NCBI GenBank assembly: GCA_013813955.1
Contig: JACCQW010000004.1
Span: forward strand, 1 to 10,746
Direction of reading: 5' to 3'
DNA from: Solirubrobacterales bacterium
GTDB taxonomy: Bacteria; Actinomycetota; Thermoleophilia; Solirubrobacterales; Solirubrobacteraceae
Length of the DNA stretch: 10,746 bases
The translations under genes were made by a program, and so were the position numbers. The notes beneath the pieces are model-generated. The model saw nothing but the letters and a program-made list of their open reading frames with translations. It searched no databases and was not told the origin of the DNA. Numbering within the stretch: position 1 is the stretch's first letter; every line of letters starts with the position of its first letter. Shown in pieces: positions 1 to 6,351 of the stretch.

Positions 1-66
1 GGCATCAGCCGCGAGGACGGCATCCGCATCCGGGTCACCAAGCGCTCCGACTCGAAGCTCGACTAG
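1..66 (+). CDS. rplX: 50S ribosomal protein L24, C-terminal fragment (5' truncated by window edge)
   Basis: The window opens in frame inside a gene; 21 codons remain before TAG at 64-66. The residues read [21 protein letters not shown]. They match the C-terminal end of L24, where E. coli has a similar G-F-R-x-E-D-G-K-x-V-R-F stretch. L24 is an assembly-initiating protein of the large subunit that binds the 5' part of 23S rRNA. Its place immediately before rplE is the standard spc order (rplN-rplX-rplE). Only the tail is visible, so the start and the KOW domain lie upstream of the window. The call rests mainly on synteny plus this short match. Confidence 0.85.
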   Translation, partial: GISREDGIRIRVTKRSDSKLD

Positions 67-83
67 AACCGACAGACCCAGAC

Positions 84-656
84 ATGGCCCGACTGAAGAC
101 CCGATACAACGACGAGATCAAGCCGCAGCTCATGGAGCGGTTCGGCTACTCCTCGACCATGCAGGCCCCGAAGCTCGAGAAGGTCGTGCTGAACATGGGC
201 CTCGGCGACGCGAAGACCGACTCCAAGGTCCTCGACCACGCGACCGAGCAGCTCGCGGCGATCGCCGGGCAGAAGCCGAACATCCGCATCGCCCGCAAGT
301 CCATCGCGCAGTTCAAGGTGCGCGAGGGGATGCCGGTCGGCGCGGCGGTGACGCTGCGCCACGAGCGCGCCTACGAGTTCGTCGACCGCCTGGTCTCCGT
401 GGCGATCCCGCGCATCCGCGACTTCCGGGGCCTCAAGCCCACCTCGTTCGACGGCCGCGGCAACTACGCGATGGGCGTCAAGGAGCAGACGATGTTCCCC
501 GAGATCGACTACGACGCGATCGACGCGGTCCGCGGGCTGGACATCATCATCACGACCTCGGCCAAGACCGACCCCGAGGCCTACGCGCTGCTCGAGGCCT
601 TCGGCTTCCCGTTCTCCAAGGACGGCAACCCCTTCATTTCCAAGACGGAGGCCTGA
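84..656 (+). CDS. rplE: 50S ribosomal protein L5
   Basis: This encodes L5 (190 aa, usual length about 180-187), which binds 5S rRNA and contacts the P-site tRNA and bridges to the small subunit. Family signatures are clear: VLNMGLGDA at residues 35-43, GQKP at 62-65, the basic stretch from [15 protein letters not shown] (68-82) and the hallmark RIRDFRGL...[11 protein letters not shown] (110-131), followed by [11 protein letters not shown]. The ATG at 84 is 17 nt after the rplX stop. I see no good Shine-Dalgarno (SD) sequence before it, so the start rests on alignment with the family N-terminus and on operon spacing. In E. coli the spc operon is autoregulated by S8 binding near the rplE start; I could not recognise such a site here. 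Confidence 0.98.
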   Translation: MARLKTRYNDEIKPQLMERFGYSSTMQAPKLEKVVLNMGLGDAKTDSKVLDHATEQLAAIAGQKPNIRIARKSIAQFKVREGMPVGAAVTLRHERAYEFVDRLVSVAIPRIRDFRGLKPTSFDGRGNYAMGVKEQTMFPEIDYDAIDAVRGLDIIITTSAKTDPEAYALLEAFGFPFSKDGNPFISKTEA

Positions 657-659
657 TCC

Positions 660-845
660 ATGGCCAAGACCTCACAGCGCGTCAAGCAGGCGCGCCCGCA
701 GAAGTTCTCGACCCGCGAGTACACCCGCTGTCGCAAATGCGGCCGCGCCCGCTCGGTCTACCGCAAGTTCGGGATCTGCCGCATCTGCCTGCGCACCCTG
801 GCCCACGAGGGCTACATCCCCGGCATGACGAAGTCGAGCTGGTAG
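660..845 (+). CDS. rpsN: 30S ribosomal protein S14, zinc-binding (type Z)
   Basis: A 61-residue S14 of the short zinc-ribbon type. Four cysteines form two pairs, C24-x2-C27 and C40-x2-C43, within the segment [20 protein letters not shown]. The end [11 protein letters not shown] is the standard C-terminus. S14 sits in the head of the small subunit and is needed for late assembly. The start codon is 3 nt after the rplE stop, and a perfect GGAGG at 647-651, embedded in the last rplE codons, lies 8 nt upstream. Many actinobacteria also carry a second, cysteine-free S14 used under zinc limitation at another locus; the window cannot show whether this genome has one. Confidence 0.98.
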   Translation: MAKTSQRVKQARPQKFSTREYTRCRKCGRARSVYRKFGICRICLRTLAHEGYIPGMTKSSW

Positions 846-849
846 CCGC

Positions 850-1257
850 ATGTCGATGACCGACCCCATCGCGGACTTCCTGACGCGCATCCGCAACGGC
901 ATCCGCGCCGCCCACGAGACGGTGATCATCCCGTCGTCGAAGCTCAAGCGCGAGCTCGCTCGGATCCTCAAGGAGCAGGGCTACATCCAGTCCTTCAAGC
1001 TCCTGAGCCCCGACGCCACCCACCCGGGTGAGCGCATCGAGGTCACGCTGAAGTACACCGACGACCGCCGCTCGGCCATCCAGGGCCTGCGCCGCGTGTC
1101 GCGCCCCGGGCAGCGGACCTACCGCGGCCACGAGAACCTCCCGAAGGTCCAGGGAGGCATGGGCACCATCATCATGTCGACGTCCCACGGCGTCATGACC
1201 GGTCACCAGGCGCGCCAGTCCGGCGTCGGTGGCGAGGTCGTGGCGGAGATCTGGTAG
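850..1257 (+). CDS. rpsH: 30S ribosomal protein S8
   Basis: S8 (135 aa) binds the central domain of 16S rRNA and is a classic translational repressor of the spc operon in enterobacteria. Recognisable parts are [15 protein letters not shown] near the N-terminus, the [17 protein letters not shown] segment, [13 protein letters not shown] in the middle, and the conserved end with [26 protein letters not shown]. The ATG at 850 follows the rpsN stop by 4 nt. A second in-frame ATG at 856 would remove only Met-Ser and is an equally plausible start (133 aa). A short insertion around residues 53-60 (SPDATHPG) falls in a loop between the two S8 domains. No strong SD is visible. Confidence 0.97.
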   Translation: MSMTDPIADFLTRIRNGIRAAHETVIIPSSKLKRELARILKEQGYIQSFKLLSPDATHPGERIEVTLKYTDDRRSAIQGLRRVSRPGQRTYRGHENLPKVQGGMGTIIMSTSHGVMTGHQARQSGVGGEVVAEIW

Positions 1258-1261
1258 CCCC

Positions 1262-1795
1262 ATGTCACGAATCGGCCGCAAGCCCATCGACGTCCCGAGC
1301 GGCGTCGCCATCGACGTCAAGCCCGAGTCGGTCACCGTCAAGGGCCCGAAGGGTGAGCTCTCCGAGCGCATCCACCGGGACATCACGGTGTCGGTCGAGG
1401 ACTCAGTCGTCTCCGTCACCCGTCCCACGGACCGCGGCGAGCACCGGGCCCTGCACGGCCTGACGCGCTCGCTGGTCGCCAACATGGTCGAGGGGGTCAC
1501 CAGCGGCTTCCAGAAGACCCTCGAGATCCAGGGCGTCGGCTACCGCGCCGCGCTCAAGGGCTCAGACCTCGAGCTGGCGCTGGGTTACTCCCATCCCGTC
1601 TCCATCAAGGCGCCGCAGGGCATCGAGTTCGAGGTGCCCATCCCGACCCGCGTGATCGTCAAGGGCAACTCCAAGCAGCAGGTCGGCGAGCTCGCCGCGA
1701 ACATCCGCAAGGCGCGCCCGCCGGAGCCCTACAAGGGCAAGGGCATCCGCTACGAGGGCGAGCACGTCGCCCGGAAGGTGGGCAAGCGCGCATGA
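1262..1795 (+). CDS. rplF: 50S ribosomal protein L6
   Basis: L6 (177 aa) lies near the factor-binding region and the sarcin-ricin loop of the large subunit. The N-terminal MSRIGRKPI is canonical. The C-terminal signature [15 protein letters not shown] at residues 153-167 is diagnostic. The middle has the expected [10 protein letters not shown] and LGYSHPV strands of the duplicated L6 domains. The open frame extends upstream to 1229 inside rpsH, but the ATG at 1262, 4 nt after the rpsH stop, gives the family N-terminus and is the right start. The stop overlaps the rplR start as ATGA, suggesting translational coupling. Confidence 0.98.
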   Translation: MSRIGRKPIDVPSGVAIDVKPESVTVKGPKGELSERIHRDITVSVEDSVVSVTRPTDRGEHRALHGLTRSLVANMVEGVTSGFQKTLEIQGVGYRAALKGSDLELALGYSHPVSIKAPQGIEFEVPIPTRVIVKGNSKQQVGELAANIRKARPPEPYKGKGIRYEGEHVARKVGKRA

Positions 1796-2145
1796 CCGTC
1801 AAGACCCGTCCGGCCAGGCGCCTCAAGCGCCGACGCCGCGTCCGCGCGAAGATCGCCGGCACCGCGCAGCGGCCCCGCATATCCGTCTTTCGCTCCAACC
1901 GGGGCATATCCGCCCAGCTCATCGACGACGTCGCCGGCCACACGCTGGCCGCGGTCACCTGGACCGAGGCGCCGCTCAAGGACAGCGCGCGCATGGAGCA
2001 GGCCTCCGAGGCCGGGAGGCTGCTGGCCCAGCGCGCCAAGGAGGCGGGCGTCGGGACGGCCGTCTTCGACCGCGGCGGATACCAGTATCACGGCCGCGTC
2101 CGAGCCTTCGCCGAAGGCGTCCGCGAAGGAGGACTCACCGTATGA
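1792..2145 (+). CDS. rplR: 50S ribosomal protein L18
   Basis: L18 (117 aa) binds 5S rRNA with L5 in the central protuberance. The basic N-terminus [13 protein letters not shown], the [20 protein letters not shown] segment (28-46) and the near-invariant [12 protein letters not shown] (92-103) ending in REGGL are all present. The start overlaps the rplF stop by 4 nt (ATGA at 1792-1795), with a weak SD-like AAGGTGG at 1775-1781. The codons for the conserved R-E-G-G-L tail contain a perfect AAGGAGG (2126-2132), the usual place for the SD of the next gene. Here the first ATG downstream (2142) opens a 20-codon frame rather than rpsE. Confidence 0.98.
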   Translation: MTVKTRPARRLKRRRRVRAKIAGTAQRPRISVFRSNRGISAQLIDDVAGHTLAAVTWTEAPLKDSARMEQASEAGRLLAQRAKEAGVGTAVFDRGGYQYHGRVRAFAEGVREGGLTV

Positions 2146-2204
2146 CATCGCGCCATTGCTCGACGATCCACAACGCAGACTCGCATCGGAGGTGCTCGCG
2201 ATGA
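2142..2204 (+). CDS. Possible 20-codon coupling/leader ORF between rplR and rpsE
   Basis: The ATG at 2142 overlaps the rplR stop as ATGA (2142-2145). The frame runs 20 codons ([10 protein letters not shown], then [10 protein letters not shown]) and stops at TGA 2202-2204, overlapping the rpsE ATG (2201) as ATGA again. A perfect AAGGAGG lies at 2126-2132, 9 nt before its start. By position this is the best-equipped start after rplR, yet it is out of frame with rpsE. It may be a translated coupling peptide, or a relic of an ancestral S5 N-terminus lost by frameshift. The peptide is rich in Arg, Ser, His and Cys and resembles no family I know. Translation is inferred, not shown. Confidence 0.4.
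   Translation: MTSRHCSTIHNADSHRRCSR
2188..2192 (+). promoter_or_regulatory. Shine-Dalgarno that fixes the rpsE start
   Basis: GGAGG lies 8 nt before the ATG at 2201. It decides against the longer in-frame TTG start at 2156, which has no equivalent. The site lies inside the 20-codon upstream frame, so ribosomes finishing that frame would pass directly over it. Confidence 0.75.
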
Positions 2205-2806
2205 GCGCTCCCGTCGTCGATCGTTCCGTCAGCCAGCAGGGACTTGACCTTCAGGAGCGCGTGGTCGAGATCAACCGCGTCGCAAAGGTCGTCAAGGGCG
2301 GCCGGCGCTTCTCGTTCACCGCTCTCGTGGTGGTGGGTGACGAGCGCGACGTGGTGGGCGTCGGCTACGGCAAGGCCAACGAGGTCCCGCTGGCCATCCA
2401 GAAGGGCGTCGAGCAGGCCAAGAAGAACCTCTTCCGCGTGCCCAAGCACGGCCAGACGATCACGCACCAGTCGACCGGCGTCTACGGCGCCGGCCGCGTG
2501 TTCCTCAAGCCCGCCTCGCCCGGCACCGGCGTCATCGCCGGCGGGGGCGTGCGCGCGGTGCTCGAGCTGGCCGGCATCCACGACATCCTGTCCAAGTCGC
2601 TGGGCTCGCAGAACCCGATCAATCTCGTCAAGGCGACCGTCGCGGGCCTGCAGGCCCTGCGCCGCCCCGAGGAGGTCGCCGAGCTGCGCGGCCTGTCGAT
2701 CAATCAGGTCCTCGGGCTGGGCGCCGGCGACCAGGCCGCCGAGACGATCGCCGCGAACGGCGACGCGCCGTCGGAGGAGCCCTCCGAGGAGGTCGTCGAG
2801 GCATGA
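2201..2806 (+). CDS. rpsE: 30S ribosomal protein S5
   Basis: S5 (201 aa from this start) acts in mRNA helicase activity and decoding accuracy, next to S4. The double-stranded-RNA-binding-like N-domain shows [29 protein letters not shown] (19-47) and [17 protein letters not shown] (53-69). The C-domain shows [24 protein letters not shown] (103-126) and [13 protein letters not shown] (134-146). ATG 2201 has a GGAGG 8 nt upstream and overlaps the stop of the preceding 20-codon frame. An in-frame TTG at 2156 would add 15 residues but lacks support. The C-terminus carries an acidic tail ([11 protein letters not shown], 191-201), whose codons also supply a GGAGG for rpmD and form a short hairpin. 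The stop overlaps rpmD as ATGA. Confidence 0.96.
   Translation: MSAPVVDRSVSQQGLDLQERVVEINRVAKVVKGGRRFSFTALVVVGDERDVVGVGYGKANEVPLAIQKGVEQAKKNLFRVPKHGQTITHQSTGVYGAGRVFLKPASPGTGVIAGGGVRAVLELAGIHDILSKSLGSQNPINLVKATVAGLQALRRPEEVAELRGLSINQVLGLGAGDQAAETIAANGDAPSEEPSEEVVEA
2771..2792 (+). promoter_or_regulatory. 7-bp hairpin abutting the rpmD Shine-Dalgarno
   Basis: TCGGAGG (2771-2777) and CCTCCGA (2781-2787) are exact reverse complements around an AGC triloop. They are followed at once by GGAGG (2788-2792), 10 nt before the rpmD ATG. The central CCTCC could pair with either GGAGG copy, hiding or freeing the rpmD SD. The same bases encode the acidic repeat SEEPSEE of S5, so this may be a coding by-product. 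Confidence 0.35.
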
Positions 2807-2973
2807 GGCTGACGCAGGTCAAGTCCTCCAACGGCTCCGACAAGCGCCAGCTGGCGACCCTGCGGTCGCTCGGCCTGCGGCGCATCGGCCACACGGTCGA
2901 CGTCAAGGACAGCCCGCAGGCGCGGGGCATGGCCCACCGCATCCGCCACCTCGTGAGGATCGACGATGACTGA
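2803..2973 (+). CDS. rpmD: 50S ribosomal protein L30
   Basis: This short 56-residue gene lies in the usual slot between rpsE and rplO. L30 is a small large-subunit protein, absent from some bacteria. The protein reads [16 protein letters not shown], then [20 protein letters not shown], then a tail with [16 protein letters not shown]. It matches the family pattern of an initial strand, Q-x2-TL-x2-LGL-x-R, a D-x-P-x3-GM turn and a closing HLV strand. The common S-x-IG turn reads S-N-G here. The start overlaps the rpsE stop (ATGA, 2803-2806), with a GGAGG at 2788-2792. The end overlaps the rplO start by 8 nt. Confidence 0.95.
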   Translation: MRLTQVKSSNGSDKRQLATLRSLGLRRIGHTVDVKDSPQARGMAHRIRHLVRIDDD

Positions 2974-3481
2974 CGACAAGGACGCCGGGCGCGAGCCCCG
3001 CGAGCGCATCGGCCTGCACAACCTCAAGCCCGGCGCGGGCAGCCGCAAGCCGCGCAAGCGCGTCGGCCGCGGCCCGGGCTCGGGCACCGGCAAGACCTCG
3101 GGCCGTGGCCACAAGGGCGCGGGCGCGCGCTCGGGCTCCAAGACCCGGCCGAACTTCGAGGGCGGCCAGATGCCGATCCACATGCGGATGCGCAAGCTGC
3201 GCGGCCCGCACATGAAGAAGTCGATGCCCTTCGAGCCCTTCCGCACGCACACGCAGGCGGTCAACCTCCAGGACCTCGAGCGCCGCTTCGAGAGCGGGGC
3301 GGACGTCACGCTGGCCGCCCTCAAGGGCGCCGGCCTGGGCACTCGCAAGGACATCGCGGTGAAGGTCCTCGCCAAGGGCGAGATCTCCAAGCCGCTGACC
3401 GTCCACGCCCACGCTTTCAGCGCCAAGGCGCGCGCGGCGATCGAGGCGGCCGGCGGGACCTGCCAGGTCGAGGAGTCCTAG
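2966..3481 (+). CDS. rplO: 50S ribosomal protein L15
   Basis: L15 (171 aa) is a late-assembly large-subunit protein with a long basic extension. GLHNLKP is at residues 16-22, and the Gly/Arg/Lys-rich signature RKRVGRGPGSGTGKTSGRGH is at 30-49. The globular part follows with VNLQDLERRFESGADVTLAALKGAGL and a C-terminal FSAKARAAIEAAGGTCQV strand. Most L15 proteins begin a few residues before LHNLKP and are near 145-150 aa. This one has about 14 extra hydrophilic, acidic residues ([14 protein letters not shown]). The start at 2966 is supported by GAGGA at 2955-2959, 6 nt upstream. It overlaps the rpmD stop by 8 nt. I see no alternative in-frame start nearer the conserved region. Confidence 0.97.
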   Translation: MTDDKDAGREPRERIGLHNLKPGAGSRKPRKRVGRGPGSGTGKTSGRGHKGAGARSGSKTRPNFEGGQMPIHMRMRKLRGPHMKKSMPFEPFRTHTQAVNLQDLERRFESGADVTLAALKGAGLGTRKDIAVKVLAKGEISKPLTVHAHAFSAKARAAIEAAGGTCQVEES

Positions 3482-3501
3482 TCCGTAGGATTCGCTGAGC
3501 C

Positions 3502-4773
3502 GTGCTCTCGACGATCCTCAGCGCCTTCACGGTCGCCGACATCCGCAAGAAGCTCGCCTTCACGGCGGCCATGCTCGCGCTGTACCGCCTGGGCAACCAC
3601 GTCCCGGTCCCCGGCATCAACGTGGATGCCGTCGCCTCGATCCAGGATCAGTTCGGCGGCTCGAACATCCTCGGCTTCCTGAACCTGTTCAGCGGCGGCG
3701 GGCTGTCGCGGATCGCGCTCTTCGCGCTGGGGATCATGCCCTACATCACGGCGTCGATCATCCTGCAGCTGCTGACCGTCGTCGTGCCCGCGCTGGAGAA
3801 GCTCTCCAAGGAGGGCGAGGTCGGCCAGCAGCGCATCACGCAGTACACGCGCTACCTCACCGTCGGGCTGGCCTTCGCCCAGTCGATCGGCTACGTCTTC
3901 CTCTTCCGCTCCTTCCAGGCCAGCGCCGGCCAGCCGGTGATCGAGAACTTCTCCGCCCCGCGCGTGTTCCTGATCGTCATCTCGCTCACGGCCGGGTGCG
4001 TGCTCATCATGTGGATGGGCGAGCTGATCACCCAGCGCGGCATCGGCAACGGGATCTCGCTGATGATCTTCGCCTCGATCGTCTCGGGCCTGCCCAACGG
4101 CGTGCAGGCGTGGTGGACGAGCCCGGACCCGGTCTTCAAGGTCATGATGCCGTTCATCGCGCTGGCGGTGATCGCGGCCATCGTCTTCGTGCAGGAGGGC
4201 CAGCGGCGGATACCGATCCAGTACGCAAAGCGCGTGATCGGGCGGCGCATGACCCAGGGCGGCCAGACCTACCTGCCGCTGCGCGTGAACATGGCCGGCG
4301 TCATCCCGGTCATCTTCGCCGCGTCGATCATGGCCTTCCCGCCGACCATCGGCCAGCTGCTCAACAACAGCGCGGGCAACGACTTCGCCAACTTCTTCTC
4401 CCCGAACGGGTGGGCCTACATCGTCGGGGAGACGATCTTCATCATCCTGTTCACCTACTTCTACACGGCGGTCACGTTCAACCCCGTCGACCAGGCCGAC
4501 AACCTCAAGAAGTACGGCGGGTTCATCCCGGGGGTGAGACCGGGCCGGCCGACGGCCGAGTTCCTCGATCGGATCCTCGCGCGGCTGACGTTCCCCGGCG
4601 CGCTGTACCTCGCGGCGGTCGCTGCCATGCCGACCATCCTCATCAACCAGACGAGCGCGAACTTCTTCTTCGGCGGCACGTCGCTGCTGATCGTCGTCGG
4701 CGTCGCACTGGACACGATGAAGCAACTCGAGGCGCAGCTGATGATGCGCAATTACGAGGGCTTTCTGAAGTGA
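3502..4773 (+). CDS. secY: Preprotein translocase channel subunit SecY
   Basis: SecY (423 aa) is the channel of the Sec translocon in the cytoplasmic membrane, partnered by SecE, SecG and SecA. The sequence shows the expected succession of about ten hydrophobic segments. TM1 follows the cytoplasmic RKKLAFTAAMLALYRLG, then comes the plug/TM2 region with FLNLFSGGGLSRIALFALGIMPYITASIILQLL. GELITQRGIGNGISLMIF, the VIGRRMTQGGQTYLPLRVN loop and the C5 loop FIPGVRPGRPTAEFLDR follow. R346 in PGVRPG corresponds to the essential Arg357 of E. coli. The start is GTG at 3502, 20 nt after rplO, with only a weak AGGA at 3487-3490. The gene ends 53 bp before adk, across a perfect palindrome. Confidence 0.98.
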   Translation: MLSTILSAFTVADIRKKLAFTAAMLALYRLGNHVPVPGINVDAVASIQDQFGGSNILGFLNLFSGGGLSRIALFALGIMPYITASIILQLLTVVVPALEKLSKEGEVGQQRITQYTRYLTVGLAFAQSIGYVFLFRSFQASAGQPVIENFSAPRVFLIVISLTAGCVLIMWMGELITQRGIGNGISLMIFASIVSGLPNGVQAWWTSPDPVFKVMMPFIALAVIAAIVFVQEGQRRIPIQYAKRVIGRRMTQGGQTYLPLRVNMAGVIPVIFAASIMAFPPTIGQLLNNSAGNDFANFFSPNGWAYIVGETIFIILFTYFYTAVTFNPVDQADNLKKYGGFIPGVRPGRPTAEFLDRILARLTFPGALYLAAVAAMPTILINQTSANFFFGGTSLLIVVGVALDTMKQLEAQLMMRNYEGFLK

Positions 4774-4775
4774 GC

Positions 4776-4799
4776 CTGGGTGCCCGGCCGGGCACCCAG
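4776..4799 (+). promoter_or_regulatory. Perfect 24-bp palindrome in the secY-adk gap
   Basis: CTGGGTGCCCGG (4776-4787) is followed directly by its exact reverse complement (4788-4799). It starts 3 nt after the secY stop. As RNA it would give a 10-bp stem with a GGCC loop. No T-run follows, so it is not a standard intrinsic terminator. A TAnnnT hexamer (TAACCT, 4804-4809) lies just downstream, so the palindrome could be an operator, an mRNA end/processing element or an attenuating hairpin. The symmetry is seen directly; the function is not known. Confidence 0.6.
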
Positions 4800-4826
4800 T
4801 GGGTAACCTCCCGCTCCGATCCTGCG

Positions 4827-5501
4827 ATGTCGGAGCTGAACCTCATCCTCCTGGGCCCGCCCGGCGCCGGCAAGGGGACCCAGGCGGAGCGCCTGACCGA
4901 CGACTTCAACCTGCCCTACATCGCCACGGGCAACATCCTGCGCGCCGCGGTCCAGGAGGGCACCGAGCTGGGCAGGCAGGCGCAGGGGTTCATGACCGCC
5001 GGAGAGCTCGTCCCCGACGAGGTCATCATCGGCGTCATCCTGGAGGCGGTCGAGGGTCCCGCCGCCCGGGACGGCTTCCTGCTGGACGGCTTCCCGCGCA
5101 GCACCGGCCAGGCCGACGCGCTCGGCGAGGGCCTGGAGCGCCTGGAGCGCCGGCTCACTGCAGCGCTGCTGATCGACGTGCCCGACGAGGACGTCGTCCG
5201 CCGCCTGTCGGGCCGCCGCGTGAGCGTCAAGACCGGCCGGGTCTACCACGTCGAGTTCGATCCGCCCAAGCACGAGGGCCGCTGCGACGTCGACGGCTCC
5301 CGACTCGTGCAGCGCGACGACGACAAGCCCGAGACCGTCCGTCACCGCCTCGAGGTCTACCGCACGAGCACCCTGCCGCTCGTGGCCTACTACGAGGAGC
5401 GCGGGAGCCTGCGGCGCTTCGACGGGACCCGTTCCCCGACCGAGGTTCACGACCACATCCGCGCCACGATCGCCACGTTGCGCCTCGAGGACGAGCTGTA
5501 G
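4827..5501 (+). CDS. adk: Adenylate kinase, LID with incomplete zinc site
   Basis: Adenylate kinase (224 aa, long form) catalyses ATP + AMP to 2 ADP in the cytosol. The P-loop GPPGAGKGT is at residues 10-18. TGNILR (34-39) and DGFPRS (87-92) are the AMP-binding motifs. A long LID follows, with GRRVSVKTGRVYH (129-141), EFDPPKHEGRCDVDGSRLVQRDDD (143-166) and ETVRHRL (169-175). In zinc-type LIDs the four ligands are C-x2-C and C-x2-C/D. Here they are S133, T136, C153 and D156, so the first pair is lost while the second looks like the B. subtilis C/D half. ATG 4827 fits the family N-terminus. The frame stays open upstream inside secY, but that stretch is a shadow of secY. secY-adk-map is the usual actinobacterial order. 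Confidence 0.97.
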   Translation: MSELNLILLGPPGAGKGTQAERLTDDFNLPYIATGNILRAAVQEGTELGRQAQGFMTAGELVPDEVIIGVILEAVEGPAARDGFLLDGFPRSTGQADALGEGLERLERRLTAALLIDVPDEDVVRRLSGRRVSVKTGRVYHVEFDPPKHEGRCDVDGSRLVQRDDDKPETVRHRLEVYRTSTLPLVAYYEERGSLRRFDGTRSPTEVHDHIRATIATLRLEDEL

Positions 5502-5505
5502 CGCC

Positions 5506-6267
5506 GTGATCGTCAAGAAGTCGGCGGCCGAGATCGACCGGATGGCGGCGGCGGGCGCGATCCTCGTGCGCGCGCTGGCGCTGGTGGAGGGCAAGGTCCG
5601 CCCGGGCGTCACCACCGGGGAGCTCGACGCCGCCGCGGAGCGCTTCATCCGCTCCCAGGGCGGCGAGCCGGCGTTCAAGGGCTACCGCGGGTTCCCGGGC
5701 TCGCTGTGCACCTCGCCCAACTCGATGGTCGTGCACGGCATCCCCGGCTCCTACGCGCTGCAGCGCGGGGACATCATCTCGGTGGACTGCGGCGTGATCC
5801 TGGACGGCTGGGTGGCCGATGCCGCGCGGACGTTCGCCGTCGGGCCGGTCTCGCCGGTCGCGCGCAAGCTGCTGGACACGACGAAGGCCTCGCTGATGGA
5901 CGCCGTGCAGCAGTGCCGGCCGGGCAACCGGCTGGGCGACGTGTCGCACGCCGTGCAGGCTCGGGTGGAGGGCGACGGCCTGTCCGTCGTGCGCTCGCTG
6001 GTCGGCCACGGCATCGGGCGCGACATGCACGAGGACCCGCAGATCCCCAACTACGGGCCACCCGACCGGGGCCCGGCCCTGGAGGAGGGGATGGTCCTGG
6101 CGGTGGAGCCGATGGTCACCGCGGGGCGCCACGCCGTGCGCATGGGTGACGACCACTGGGCGATCTACTCCCAGGACGGATCGCTGGCCGCGCACTTCGA
6201 GTTCACGATCGCCGTCACAGCCGAGGGGCCGCGGGTACTGACCCCGTGGCACGAAGCGACCGACTGA
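5506..6267 (+). CDS. map: Methionine aminopeptidase, type I
   Basis: Removes the initiator methionine from nascent proteins; cytosolic, acting at the ribosome exit. The protein has 253 residues in the pita-bread fold with all five metal ligands: D94 and D105 (SVDCGVILDGWVAD), H168 (GHGIG), E201 (AVEPM) and E232 (FEFTIAV). The substrate-site H77 lies in VVHGIP. There is no N-terminal zinc-finger or SH3-binding extension, so it is the short type Ia form. The start is GTG at 5506, 4 nt after adk, which gives the standard I-V-K-K-S-x-x-E-I-D-x-M N-terminus. I see no close SD (GAGGA at 5487-5491 is about 14 nt away), suggesting coupling to adk. Many actinobacteria have infA next; here it is absent. 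Confidence 0.98.
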   Translation: MIVKKSAAEIDRMAAAGAILVRALALVEGKVRPGVTTGELDAAAERFIRSQGGEPAFKGYRGFPGSLCTSPNSMVVHGIPGSYALQRGDIISVDCGVILDGWVADAARTFAVGPVSPVARKLLDTTKASLMDAVQQCRPGNRLGDVSHAVQARVEGDGLSVVRSLVGHGIGRDMHEDPQIPNYGPPDRGPALEEGMVLAVEPMVTAGRHAVRMGDDHWAIYSQDGSLAAHFEFTIAVTAEGPRVLTPWHEATD

Positions 6268-6274
6268 GGGCCTT

Positions 6275-6283
6275 TGCTACCCT
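6275..6283 (+). promoter_or_regulatory. Candidate extended -10 promoter for the rpmJ-rpsM block
   Basis: Eight nucleotides after the map stop lies TGC-TACCCT, which fits an extended -10 (TGn-TAnnnT) of a principal sigma factor. The hexamer itself is at 6278-6283, and no convincing -35 is visible at the right spacing. A start about 7 nt downstream would give a leader of roughly 60 nt before rpmJ. That leader could fold a small hairpin (GTGCAG 6306-6311 with CTGCGC 6318-6323). This would let the alpha block be transcribed apart from the spc block. Confidence 0.4.
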
Positions 6284-6351
6284 CCCGTGTCGCGCTTGCG
6301 GCGGGGTGCAGTACGTCCTGCGCGCGCTCCTCACGCTTCGAGAAAGGGCTC

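Noticed and set aside
2156..2200. Longer rpsE start at TTG 2156
   Set aside because: No SD at suitable spacing, and the S5 N-terminus is variable. ATG 2201 has GGAGG 8 nt upstream and an ATGA overlap.
2244..2969. Arg/Ser/Ala-rich + strand frame over rpsE and rpmD
   Set aside because: Out-of-frame reading of well-supported ribosomal genes; composition is typical of frame shadows.
3478..4725. Minus-strand open frame of about 415 codons opposite secY
   Set aside because: Its translation is low-complexity, rich in Arg, Asp, Glu and His, with no recognisable domain. It mirrors the G/C-biased third positions of secY, so it is an antisense shadow of a high-GC gene.
3996..4826. Long + strand frame running through secY into adk
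   Set aside because: Only the adk part (from 4827) has family motifs. The upstream part is an Arg/Pro/Gly-rich out-of-frame reading of secY, not a fusion protein.
6268..6351. Hidden infA in the map-rpmJ gap
   Set aside because: 84 bp cannot encode about 72 codons, and no frame shows the IF-1 OB-fold pattern.
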